From Microcaldota archaeon (lineage in GTDB: Archaea > Micrarchaeota > Micrarchaeia > Norongarragalinales > Norongarragalinaceae), in contig JACROM010000048.1 of the NCBI GenBank assembly GCA_016214445.1, positions 1 to 8,011 on the forward strand: a DNA stretch of 8,011 bases, in the 5' to 3' direction. The position numbers were made by a program, and so were the translations under genes. The notes under the pieces were generated by a model. That model was not told where the DNA came from and did no database searches. It saw only the letters and a program-made list of their open reading frames with translations. Positions within the stretch are counted from its first letter, which is position 1; every line of letters begins with the position of its first letter. Shown here piece by piece: positions 1 through 5,719 of the stretch.

Positions 1-59
1 ACTGCCGCATCCTAGAGGTACTCGGCTGATGAACGATTACCCGGAAAACGACGAGTACA
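1..59. repeat. Exact 59-bp copy of 906-964
   Basis: The first 59 bases match 906-964 exactly and diverge at position 60 (t versus c at 965). The copy spans the last codons of rps27e and the first ten codons of aif2a, although no rps27e gene precedes it here. The sequence after position 59 belongs to a GINS51 gene. A repeat that begins at the first base of the window and ends inside a coding region suggests an assembly-edge join or a local recombination product more than a functional repeat. Confidence 0.95.
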
Positions 60-478
60 TACGGTTCGTGGCCAGCTACGAGGGGAAGCTGAAGAGGGAG
101 TTTTCCCTTGAAACCGCCCGGTCAGTTGAGAACGCGAAAAAGGCACTTAACGACATCTTCGAGCTGCGGAAACAGAAAATAGTGTTCAAAGCATTGAGGG
201 ACTTCCAGCGCAACAACTCAAGCGAAGAAGGCCTTGCCGGCAAAGAAAAAGAGTTATATACCGGCCTAATCAGACTTCTTTCCACTGTCGGCGAGCTGAC
301 CAAAACCTCTGCATCTGAAAGCGAAGAAGCCAGGGTGGAAGTCCTCAAGGACATTCCTGCTTTTGTTGGCTTGGACTCCCAGAATTACGGGCCCTACAAG
401 GCAGGGGATGTAGTCGGTTTCAACGGCAAGCAGGCAGAATTCCTGAACAGGAAAGGCGTGGTGAAAATAATCACATGA
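29..478 (+). CDS. GINS51 (Gins15-type) replication factor, N-terminus chimeric
   Basis: This is an archaeal GINS subunit of the 51/15 type, part of the complex that links MCM helicase to primase and to the Cdc45/RecJ-like GAN protein at the replication fork. The helical A domain is visible around residues 20-90, with a basic ENAKKALNDIFELRKQKIV helix. The small B domain at about 105-149 has the typical IPAFVGLDSQNYGPYKAGDVV pattern (first 20 residues), then a final strand ending GVVKI. The neighbours rpl44e-rps27e-aif2a are the usual partners. Residues 1-10 (MNDYPENDEY) are identical to the aIF2-alpha N-terminus and are encoded within the 59-bp repeat. Compared with family members, roughly 20-30 native N-terminal residues appear to be missing. 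The identity rests mainly on the B domain and gene order. The start at 29 is nominal only. Confidence 0.8.
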   Translation: MNDYPENDEYIRFVASYEGKLKREFSLETARSVENAKKALNDIFELRKQKIVFKALRDFQRNNSSEEGLAGKEKELYTGLIRLLSTVGELTKTSASESEEARVEVLKDIPAFVGLDSQNYGPYKAGDVVGFNGKQAEFLNRKGVVKIIT

Positions 479-762
479 TAGTACCGAAACAGATGAATGC
501 TTTCTGCGCCAAGTGCAACAAGCACACCAAACACAAGGTCAAGGTTACGACGAGCAAGTTCAAGCCAGGACGGACGTTGGCGTGGGGCACCCGCAAGCAC
601 GCACGCAAGCTTTCGGGATTCCACGGCAAGGTAAAGGGCAAAGCAACAGTGAAAAAGCAGGGGATAAGGAACAAGATAATGCTCGAATGCGAAGTTTGCA
701 AGAGGAAGCACGAGCGGGTCATTTCGGGCCGCATGAAAAAGAAGGCCGAAACAGCAAAGTAG
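475..762 (+). CDS. rpl44e: 50S ribosomal protein L44e (eL42)
   Basis: A 95-aa basic ribosomal protein of the large subunit, located near the E site. Two zinc-binding pairs are visible: C11-x2-C14 near the start and C72-x2-C75 near the end. They flank a lysine- and arginine-rich middle containing GRTLAWGTRKHARKLSGFHG, typical of L44e. Length and start (MIVPKQMNAFCAKC) match the family. The ATG overlaps the TGA of the GINS gene by 4 nt (ATGA), implying translational coupling, and rps27e follows after 10 nt. Confidence 0.97.
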   Translation: MIVPKQMNAFCAKCNKHTKHKVKVTTSKFKPGRTLAWGTRKHARKLSGFHGKVKGKATVKKQGIRNKIMLECEVCKRKHERVISGRMKKKAETAK

Positions 763-772
763 GTGTGATTTT

Positions 773-934
773 ATGAGCAGGTTTCTTAAGGTACAATGCG
801 ACTGCGGCGCGCAGCAGATAGTGTTCGGGGACGCCAAAAGCGAGGTCACGTGCCAGAAGTGCGGCAACACGCTCGTCGGCCCGTCAGGTGGCCGCGCCAA
901 CATCCACTGCCGCATCCTAGAGGTACTCGGCTGA
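773..934 (+). CDS. rps27e: 30S ribosomal protein S27e (eS27)
   Basis: A 53-aa small-subunit protein with a zinc ribbon. The second cysteine pair is C27-x2-C30, followed by G, and the PSGGRANI segment and the ILEVLG ending are typical of the family. The first pair is unusual: C9-D-C11 with only one residue between, where most archaeal homologues have CPDC. A one-residue deletion is therefore inferred in this knuckle. The gene lies between rpl44e and aif2a, and its TGA overlaps the aif2a ATG (ATGA at 934). It is short, but composition, length and context make it secure. Confidence 0.95.
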   Translation: MSRFLKVQCDCGAQQIVFGDAKSEVTCQKCGNTLVGPSGGRANIHCRILEVLG

Positions 935-964
935 TGAACGATTACCCGGAAAACGACGAGTACA
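906..964. repeat. Native copy of the 59-bp repeat
   Basis: This is the internal mate of the repeat at 1-59. It is in its expected context, the rps27e stop and aif2a start, and reads through normally on both sides, so it is the original copy. Confidence 0.95.
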
Positions 965-1695
965 CGATTGCCAAGGCCAAGAAGATACTGCCCTACGGCG
1001 CTATTGTTTCTTTGCAGGAGTACGGAAACCGGGAAGCATTCATCCACGTGTCCGAGGTGTTCTCGGGCTGGGTCCGCAACATACGCGAACACGTCAAGGA
1101 AGGCCAGGTCATAGTAGTCAAGGTAATATCGGTCGACCAGAGCAAGCACCAGGTGGACGTCTCGCTCAAGCGGGTAAGCGAATCCGACAAGAAGCGCAAG
1201 ATGCTCCAGCACCAGCAGCAGAACCGCGCGCAGAAGATGCTAGAGGCCGCCTCCAAAAAGCTCGGGAAGAGCATGAGCGTTGCCGCAGTAGAAGTGCAGC
1301 AGCCGCTTGAGGAAAAATACGGCGGCCTGTACGCTGGTTTCGAGGCGATATCGCAGGGAAAATGCGAGGCCAAGCTGCCCAAGAGCTGGCTCGGAGTGCT
1401 CGAGGAATTCGCCAAGAGGGAAATCAAGCCGAAAATAGCAAAGGTCCGAGCTGTACTTACGCTCAAAAGCTTCGCTCCAAACGGCCTCCAGAAAATAAAG
1501 GAAGTGATAGCGTCGCTGGAAGGCAGCGCAAAGAAAGTGAGAATACTATACGTGAGCGCGCCAACCTACTACGTGGACGTCGAGGCCGACTCCTACAAGC
1601 AGGCGGAGAAGACAGTTGCCCAGCTTGCCAAAGACCTACAATCCCTCGCGTCAGGCTCCGAGCTCGAAGCATCTCTTGAAATCGCGAAAGCCTGA
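934..1695 (+). CDS. aif2a: Translation initiation factor aIF2 subunit alpha
   Basis: The alpha subunit of the heterotrimeric aIF2 that brings initiator Met-tRNA to the small ribosomal subunit. It has 253 aa, slightly below the usual 260-275. Domain 1 is an S1/OB fold at about 10-82, with the hallmark IHVSEVFSGWVRNIREHVKEG stretch (residues IHVSE at 37-41, then the SGWV loop) and VDVSLKRV closing it. A helical domain follows (about 85-170) and then an alpha-beta C-terminal domain (about 175-253) that contacts the gamma subunit. The open frame extends upstream to 796, but that is the shadow of rps27e; ATG 934 overlaps the rps27e stop and gives the family's typical YPE-containing N-terminus. A promoterless, coupled position in the ribosomal operon fits the family. 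Confidence 0.97.
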   Translation: MNDYPENDEYTIAKAKKILPYGAIVSLQEYGNREAFIHVSEVFSGWVRNIREHVKEGQVIVVKVISVDQSKHQVDVSLKRVSESDKKRKMLQHQQQNRAQKMLEAASKKLGKSMSVAAVEVQQPLEEKYGGLYAGFEAISQGKCEAKLPKSWLGVLEEFAKREIKPKIAKVRAVLTLKSFAPNGLQKIKEVIASLEGSAKKVRILYVSAPTYYVDVEADSYKQAEKTVAQLAKDLQSLASGSELEASLEIAKA

Positions 1696-1720
1696 ACTAC
1701 CACACGATCCCTTTTGGTTT

Positions 1721-1795
1721 GGCTCACTCGCTTTTATTCAGGGTGTTTATAGTGAGCCCAGAAAGTTTCCAGACTGTTTTGAGGGGCTCACTATA
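1721..1795. repeat. Inverted repeat of TATAGTGAGCCC with a third half-copy
   Basis: TATAGTGAGCCC at 1748-1759 is perfectly complementary to GGGCTCACTATA at 1784-1795, with a 24-nt loop. A third, shorter copy, GGCTCACT, lies at 1721-1728 and could pair with the 1751-1758 arm instead, so two alternative hairpins are possible. It sits 25 nt after the aif2a stop, at the boundary where the usual aif2a-nop10 linkage is broken. Confidence 0.85.
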
Positions 1796-1842
1796 TAGCA
1801 AGACCGGCCTATTTCTTAGATTTATTTGCTGGTCTTGCTATA
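1794..1842. repeat. Perfect 12-bp inverted repeat (hairpin) after aif2a
   Basis: TATAGCAAGACC at 1794-1805 pairs with GGTCTTGCTATA at 1831-1842 around a 25-nt AT-rich loop. The left arm shares its TATA with the end of the previous inverted repeat, so the two hairpins stand back to back. A T-rich tract follows at once, so it may belong to the operon's 3' end or mark the edge of an inserted module. Confidence 0.85.
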
Positions 1843-1844
1843 GC

Positions 1845-1859
1845 TTGTTTTTCTTTTCT
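1845..1859 (+). terminator. T-tract terminator of the GINS-L44e-S27e-aIF2a operon
   Basis: A run of TTGTTTTTCTTTTCT on the coding strand follows the hairpin at 1794-1842. Archaeal RNA polymerase terminates at oligo-T in the non-template strand, and this is the first such tract after the aif2a stop. Confidence 0.55.
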
Positions 1860-2014
1860 CGATTTCAGGCTTTTGACTGCTAGTAAAGCTATTCCCTTTA
1901 TCGTCCTTAAGCCAAGGCCGAGGGAATCCTTGGACGGCTCGTATTCGAAGAAACCAATAGTGTGGGGGCTTGGCGTGCATTACGGCCTAGCGCGGGGTTT
2001 ACTTGTTGCCGGGG
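1860..2014. other. Intergenic stretch with no convincing gene
   Basis: Between the T-tract and the end of the ATPase gene no ORF with a plausible start is seen. A small inverted repeat, CCAAGG (1912-1917) and CCTTGG (1928-1933), is present. The reverse strand holds an open stretch without a start codon (about 1810-1977) whose translation, ending in a Lys/Ser-rich tail, looks mildly protein-like; it could be a gene remnant but cannot be identified. Confidence 0.5.
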
Positions 2015-3283
2015 CTATTTTTGGAGGAGCCATTTCCAGATGGGGATTACGCGTATGGTGGTGTCGTGGGTTTTGATTTGGTCTTCCTGGCCGTAGGTGA
2101 TTATGATGGCGTGCTTGGTGTTGAACCGTTCCGTTGCATGAATGGCACCGTCTATTTCCCATTTCTTGTTGTTCTCTTCAAGCGCATAAGTGACTTGTAT
2201 CGCGGAGTCTTGCGTAACGAAGTCGCATTCCGCGCCGTCCTTGTAGTAAGCGGGTTTCGCGCCGCGCCGATAGAGTTCGAGGAACACGATGTTTTCCAGC
2301 ATTCTTCCCTTGTCTTTTTCCGTGACGTAGTGGTTGATGAAGCCCTGGTCTGACAGGTAGGTTTTCTTGAAGTAGCTGGTTTGTTTTTTCGCGGACTTGA
2401 GGCGCGCGCCCATGAAGAAGCAGTAGTAAACGTCCTCCAGTATCCGCGCGTAGGAGTGGATGACGCTTGTGCTGGAAGTGTAGCCGTTGCTTTTAGCGAA
2501 GTTGTTGAACTTGTTTACTGAGAACGCTTGAGAGTAGTTGTTGACGAGGTATTGCATGAAGAGCCTCATCAACTCCGTGTTTTTTATCTTGTATCGTTCG
2601 ATCACGTCGCGGTAGAATACGGCCTTGTAGTAATCGTCCACCAGCTCCAGTTTGTTTTCCAAGGCGACTTCCGGGAAGCCGCTAAGCGTGAAGTATTCGT
2701 CAAAGGCTTTTTTGATTTCGTGCCTTTGGTTGCCGTACTGCCAGTTTTCTTCCAGTTTGATGCCTTTCAGGGCCGAGTATTCTTTGAAGGAAAAGGGCAG
2801 CAGTTCTATGGCAAGGCACCGTCCTCTTAGCGAGGTTGAGATTTCCTTGCTGAGGAGGCGCGAGTTTGACCCCGTGACGTAAATCTCGTATTTTTTCTCG
2901 TTGAGCCTTCGGACGAATTTTTCCCATTCGCCCACGTTTTGCACTTCGTCTAGGACTAGGACTGGTTTTTTTTCAGGGTATAAGTCTTGGTAGCATTCTA
3001 GCAGGTAATCCAGTTGCCCCGGCCTGATTCCCGCGATTCGTTCGTCCTCAAAATTCACGTATAGGAAGTCGGTTATTTCCTTTCCTTGGCTTATCTTTTC
3101 TTTCATCATTTGGTAGGTAAGGTAGGTTTTTCCGGTTCTTCGGGGCCCTATTATGACTATGGCTTTGGTTATCTTTTCAAGGTTTGGCAGTTGTACGCTT
3201 CGTTCCACTACTTCGGGGAGGCCTTCTTCGTGGAATTCCCGGATTATGCGTTTGATTGTTTCCTTGAGTTGGTAGTCATCCAT
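2015..3283 (-). CDS. AAA-family ATPase with C-terminal DUF4143 domain (COG1373 type)
   Basis: A 422-aa protein. Residues 35-160 form the ATPase: Walker A GPRRTGKT (46-53), Walker B VLVLDE (108-113), and a sensor-like TGSNSRLLSKE at 137-147. The remainder is a DUF4143 region with a PD-(D/E)XK-like series: E330 in LENIVFLELYRRG, D354 in AECDFV, and Q363-V364 where active nucleases usually have E-x-K, so catalysis is doubtful. These ATPases are abundant and mobile in archaeal genomes; their cellular role is unsettled and they are sometimes linked to defence or stress. The gene runs opposite to the flanking housekeeping genes, uses more AT-rich codons than they do, and has its own promoter, all suggesting transfer. 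The start ATG at 3283 is supported by a TATA box 28 nt upstream. Confidence 0.92.
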   Translation of the reverse strand: MDDYQLKETIKRIIREFHEEGLPEVVERSVQLPNLEKITKAIVIIGPRRTGKTYLTYQMMKEKISQGKEITDFLYVNFEDERIAGIRPGQLDYLLECYQDLYPEKKPVLVLDEVQNVGEWEKFVRRLNEKKYEIYVTGSNSRLLSKEISTSLRGRCLAIELLPFSFKEYSALKGIKLEENWQYGNQRHEIKKAFDEYFTLSGFPEVALENKLELVDDYYKAVFYRDVIERYKIKNTELMRLFMQYLVNNYSQAFSVNKFNNFAKSNGYTSSTSVIHSYARILEDVYYCFFMGARLKSAKKQTSYFKKTYLSDQGFINHYVTEKDKGRMLENIVFLELYRRGAKPAYYKDGAECDFVTQDSAIQVTYALEENNKKWEIDGAIHATERFNTKHAIIITYGQEDQIKTHDTTIRVIPIWKWLLQK

Positions 3284-3302
3284 AGTATAAGCCTAGCCGA
3301 CA

Positions 3303-3319
3303 TCCATATTAAAATCTTT
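3303..3319 (-). promoter_or_regulatory. BRE/TATA promoter of the ATPase gene
   Basis: On the reverse strand GAAAG is followed by ATTTTAATATGG. The TATA centre is about 28 nt from the ATG at 3283, the spacing expected for a leaderless archaeal transcript. Confidence 0.65.
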
Positions 3320-3473
3320 CTATTGAAAGAAAGAAAACAGGGTTATTTGTTCTTTTCAGGCTTTACTCCTTTCCACCGAGTTCCGGGCCTACCCGATTCA
3401 ACCATTGCCGCTCTTTGACTCCCTTCCGTTTGGTGGCTTCCAACCGCCTTCCCTCCTTTGGTCGTGTGTCCTT
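3320..3473. other. Intergenic region between divergent ATPase and nop10 promoters
   Basis: About 150 bp with no supported gene. T-rich runs (around 3345-3370) and pyrimidine-rich sequence are seen, but no clear repeat or structured RNA. Confidence 0.5.
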
Positions 3474-3487
3474 GAAAGCCTTTTAAG
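3474..3487 (+). promoter_or_regulatory. BRE/TATA promoter of nop10
   Basis: GAAAGCCTTTTAAG places a purine-rich BRE next to a CTTTTAAG TATA box centred about 28 nt before the nop10 ATG at 3511, consistent with leaderless transcription. Nop10 normally rides in the aif2a operon, so an own promoter makes sense where the operon is split. Confidence 0.65.
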
Positions 3488-3510
3488 ACCCCGTTCCCTA
3501 AAATATACTA

Positions 3511-3663
3511 ATGAAGCGCCTACGCAAGTGTCCGCGCGACGGGTACACGCTGAAGGAAGAATGCGCCGAGTGCGGGGAACCAACTAAGTCAGTCCACCCC
3601 GCGCCTTACTCGCCGCACGACAAGTACGCTCAATACAGGAGAAAGGAAAAATACGGAAAGTAG
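3511..3663 (+). CDS. nop10: Ribosome biogenesis protein Nop10
   Basis: A 50-aa H/ACA ribonucleoprotein core protein that binds Cbf5 and helps position guide RNA for pseudouridylation of rRNA. The family pattern is clear: KCPRDGYTLKEECAECGEPT (residues 6-25), then HPAPYSPHDKYAQYRR. The zinc ribbon is incomplete: C7, C18 and C21 are present, but the position of the second cysteine is D10. Eukaryotic Nop10 proteins have also lost zinc binding, so this may be tolerated. In most archaea the gene follows aif2a directly; here a 1.8-kb module lies between them. The PAC2-family gene downstream is its usual second neighbour. The gene is short, but sequence and context are convincing. Confidence 0.93.
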   Translation: MKRLRKCPRDGYTLKEECAECGEPTKSVHPAPYSPHDKYAQYRRKEKYGK

Positions 3664-3788
3664 AAACAAAAAAAGAAAAACTAAACAAAACCAAAAAAGA
3701 AAGAAAAGAAACAAACCAAAAAGTCAGAAAAAAAGCTAAAAGAAGGCAAAAAACCAAAAGAGAAAAAAACAAAAAATACGAAAAGTGA
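3664..3788 (+). other. A-rich low-complexity intergenic tract
   Basis: About 125 bp composed very largely of A, with few T on the plus strand, unlike the balanced composition around it. It lies between the nop10 stop and the PAC2 start. One frame (from 3663) stays open to a TGA at 3786-3788 and would encode a tail very rich in lysine, but a lack of T removes stop codons by itself, so this is not good evidence of coding. It may act as an unstructured A-rich leader for the PAC2 message. Confidence 0.8.
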
Positions 3789-3794
3789 TTTTGG

Positions 3795-4580
3795 ATGACG
3801 GACTTCAGGAACTCGTTCATAATAGAGAAAAAGCGCCCGAAGCTGAAAGACCCACTGCTCATCGTGGGGTTGCCGGGAATCGGGTTGGTAAGCAAGCTCG
3901 CAGTGGACCACCTCGCCAAAAGCTTAGGCGCGGAACACTTCGCCACGCTATACTCCCCTCATTTCCCGAACCAGGTTCTCGCGCTGAAGAGCGGCAAACT
4001 CCGGACTTTTTCCATGAAGCTCTACTACAAGAAGCTAAAGAACCACGACATAGTCCTGTTGAGGGGAGACCTCCAGCCGCTCACAGTGGAAGGCCAGTAC
4101 GAGGTCTCATCGGAAATACTCTCTTACTACGCGAAAATCGGCGGCAAAAACGTCGTCGCCATGGCGGGTTACGCGATCAACCGCGCAACTGAAAAGCCCC
4201 AGGTGTACGCTTTCGCAACTAACAAGGGTTACTTCGGCTCGTGGATAAAAGCAGGAGCAGTTAAGAACGAGATAGTGGTGCCCATAGTGGGCATGGCTGG
4301 CCTGCTACCGGCGCTCTCCAAACTCTACGGTTTGCGTGGGGCCGCTTTACTCGCTGAAACACCGGGCAACATCATAGACGCCAACGGGGCTAAGGCTCTT
4401 GCACAATTGCTCTTCAAGTGGATGGGCGAAAAACTCGACGTGAAGGCGTTGGACGCGAAGGCGAAAAAAGCGCAGATGATGTTCCAGCAAATCGAACAGC
4501 AGGCCCGAAATGAAGAAGCGGCAGCGATAAACCGAGCAGGGCTCGCGGACAAACCGGACGTGCACCCGCACCTACGGTAA
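3795..4580 (+). CDS. PAC2 family protein (proteasome assembly chaperone-like, COG2047)
   Basis: A 261-aa protein of the PAC2 family, related to chaperones that assist 20S proteasome assembly in eukaryotes; the archaeal function is less certain. Family marks include LLIVGLPGIGLVSKLAVDHL near residues 21-40, a central IVLLRGDLQP, a glycine-rich GGKNVVAMAGYAINR, and IVGMAGLLPALSKLYGLRGA with a following acidic-turn LLAETPG. The C-terminal 40 residues are Lys/Gln/Ala-rich and probably helical. The protein ends in HPHLR, so it lacks the HbYX tail used by some relatives to dock on the proteasome. Adjacent nop10 upstream is the conserved arrangement in archaea. The start at 3795 immediately follows the A-rich tract. 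Confidence 0.9.
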   Translation: MTDFRNSFIIEKKRPKLKDPLLIVGLPGIGLVSKLAVDHLAKSLGAEHFATLYSPHFPNQVLALKSGKLRTFSMKLYYKKLKNHDIVLLRGDLQPLTVEGQYEVSSEILSYYAKIGGKNVVAMAGYAINRATEKPQVYAFATNKGYFGSWIKAGAVKNEIVVPIVGMAGLLPALSKLYGLRGAALLAETPGNIIDANGAKALAQLLFKWMGEKLDVKALDAKAKKAQMMFQQIEQQARNEEAAAINRAGLADKPDVHPHLR

Positions 4581-4614
4581 GCATAGCAACGCGCAAAAGT
4601 AATGCCGCCCGCTA

Positions 4615-4629
4615 GTTTTTCTCTTTTCC
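4615..4629 (+). terminator. T-rich terminator after the PAC2 gene
   Basis: GTTTTTCTCTTTTCC begins about 35 nt after the PAC2 stop and is the expected form of an archaeal oligo-T terminator for the nop10-PAC2 unit. Confidence 0.55.
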
Positions 4630-4634
4630 ATAGG

Positions 4635-4716
4635 AGGGGGTAACGCCGACCAGAATAGGGCAAACGAACTTAACGGCTGGGTCGTTAAGTTGCGTTTGGG
4701 GGACGCTTCCCCCTTT
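4635..4716 (+). repeat. Nested and competing hairpins upstream of pth2
   Basis: CAAACGAACTTAACG (4661-4675) pairs with CGTTAAGTTGCGTTTG (4683-4698) around a 7-nt loop with one bulged base. Directly after, GGGGGA (4698-4703) pairs with TCCCCC (4708-4713) around CGCT. The same C-run can instead pair with AGGGGG at 4635-4640, closing an outer stem around the first hairpin. The two folds are mutually exclusive. It precedes the apparent pth2 TATA box, so it may be a small RNA, the 3' structure of the upstream transcript, or a DNA element. Confidence 0.7.
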
Positions 4717-4724
4717 GATGGTCA

Positions 4725-4740
4725 CGGTAAACTTTAAACC
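4725..4740 (+). promoter_or_regulatory. TATA promoter of pth2
   Basis: GGTAAACTTTAAACC has an ACTTTAAA core centred about 30 nt before the ATG at 4764, again consistent with an almost leaderless transcript. Confidence 0.6.
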
Positions 4741-4763
4741 CTTGGCACGCCATAACAACTCTC

Positions 4764-5108
4764 ATGCCATTCAAGCAAGCTCTCGTTATCAGGAACGACC
4801 TTGGGATGGGGAAAGGCAAAATAGCAGCCCAGTGCGCGCACGCTTCCCTCCAAGCCTACCTGCAGAGCAAGGACTCCCAGCGGAAAGGCTGGATGCAAAG
4901 CGGACAGGAAAAAGTGGTTCTCAAGGTCCAAGGCGAAAAGGAACTTTTGGCCATATTCAACCAAGCGAAGAAATCCGGCCTGCCGACAGCGCTCATTCAA
5001 GACGCGGGCCACACGCAGATAGCTCCGGGCAGCAAGACTGTTGTAGGGATAGGGCCGTGCGAAGAGGAAGAGCTGGATAGGATAACCGGGGAACTCAAAC
5101 TATTATGA
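4764..5108 (+). CDS. pth2: Peptidyl-tRNA hydrolase, Pth2 type
   Basis: Releases tRNA from prematurely dropped peptidyl-tRNA in the cytoplasm. The 114-aa length is standard. The N-terminal signature [20 protein letters not shown] (residues 10-29) carries the conserved lysines K17 and K19 and H26. A central GQEKVVLKV strand follows, and the second signature [20 protein letters not shown] (78-97) holds the conserved D80 and the T/Q loop, ending in the family's acidic [18 protein letters not shown]. The start at 4764 fits the promoter and gives a typical short leader before the first strand. The gene converges on the reverse-strand vapC remnant. Confidence 0.97.
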   Translation: MPFKQALVIRNDLGMGKGKIAAQCAHASLQAYLQSKDSQRKGWMQSGQEKVVLKVQGEKELLAIFNQAKKSGLPTALIQDAGHTQIAPGSKTVVGIGPCEEEELDRITGELKLL

Positions 5109-5212
5109 AACCCATGAAAGTCTACGGCGTAACGCACGACACCTTTGACGGCGGAAACGCGAACCCTCGTTGGCACACATCGCGAAGAGCTGACCTCTTC
5201 AAACCCCGCAAC
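5109..5212. other. Spacer between convergent pth2 and vapC
   Basis: About 100 bp. A small hairpin GAAGAG-CTGAC-CTCTTC lies at 5184-5200. A plus-strand ORF starting with an ATGA overlap at 5105 reads on into the antisense of vapC; it resembles no known family and is probably chance. Confidence 0.5.
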
Positions 5213-5719
5213 CTAAACCACTTTCAGCCATTTGACCTTCCTGAAGCCCGAATCGAAGGTGGCGATGTTCTTGATTCCGTGCCTTTTCATGAGCACGAGC
5301 GTGGAACAGTCGGTGAAGCTAATAGCGAATAACGAAAATATCTGTACTTTTTAAGGCTCCTTTTACGAGGCAGCCAAAGTACGATTATTTTTGCAATCAG
5401 CTATAAGCTCAGTTTGGCGGAGGTATTCGGCTGCCGAGTCCCTGAAAGATTCGGAAGTGACGGGTAAAATGGAGAAAAGGCGGTCAACCGCGGAGCCCAG
5501 ACAATATTGAAGAAAGGAGTTGCTTTGGTGGCGGTTTTTGGTGCGCGCAAACGTCAGGGTGACGCCTTCGTCCACGATGTATTCGGACGTGTAGACGCTG
5601 CCAAATTCCCCGTGAAAAACGCGCCACAGGATTTGCTTGGCCGTCTCATGCCCTGCGTCCCGGGCGTTATGGAAGGCAACCAAGACTGCAGTGTCTAAAA
5701 ATATGGCCAAGCAACTCAC
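5213..5719 (-). pseudogene. vapC: VapC PIN-domain toxin interrupted by a palindromic insert
   Basis: VapC toxins are PIN-fold ribonucleases. The first part (5719 down to 5363, 118 codons) has the family start IFLDT with D9 and the VDE segment with E51, but ends at an in-frame TAA. The same frame resumes downstream, after a second TAA at 5351-5353, with SFTDCSTLVLMKRHGI and ATFDSGFRKVKW to a TAG at 5213-5215, supplying the last two catalytic acids. Deleting 81 nt between 5403/5402 and 5322/5321 joins the parts as ...RQTELISFTDCS..., giving 141 aa with acids D9, E51, D110 and D129, a normal VapC length. The GTG start at 5719 overlaps the vapB TGA by 4 nt. As read, the product lacks half its active site. 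Confidence 0.88.
5325..5402 (-). mobile_element. Roughly 78-bp palindromic insertion element in vapC
   Basis: The region forms a long imperfect palindrome. The arm at about 5315-5361 and its complement at about 5368-5410 match over some 40 positions, including GTACTTT/AAAGTAC and GGCTGCCT/AGGCTCCT-like segments, around a 6-nt loop. It contains two in-frame stop codons. The assigned borders assume a 3-bp TAT target duplication (5322-5324 and 5403-5405), the solution that restores the vapC frame cleanly; other borders within a few bases are possible. It has no coding capacity, so it would be a MITE-like or other palindromic element. No second copy was found in the window. Confidence 0.65.

Noticed and set aside
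796..933. N-terminal extension of aIF2-alpha
   Set aside because: It is the out-of-frame shadow of rps27e; the ATG at 934 gives the family N-terminus and the ATGA overlap.
394..1212. Long reverse-strand ORF across the ribosomal protein genes
   Set aside because: It is antisense to GINS51, L44e, S27e and aIF2-alpha, which are all secure; its translation resembles no family.
1810..1977. Reverse-strand open stretch with a Lys/Ser-rich ending
   Set aside because: No start codon, preceded directly by a stop, and overlaps the terminator region; at most a remnant.
4641..4716. tRNA or C/D box RNA
   Set aside because: No T-loop GTTCGAATC-like sequence, acceptor stem or paired C and D boxes in the right spacing.
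5105..5332. Plus-strand ORF overlapping the pth2 stop (ATGA), considered as truD or a coupled gene
   Set aside because: It has no TruD or other family features, and its second half is antisense to the clear vapC C-terminus.
5315..5410. Archaeal bulge-helix-bulge intron in vapC
   Set aside because: The stem is irregular but I could not find two 3-nt bulges separated by a 4-bp helix at the exon borders; insertion fits better. Splicing was not tested.
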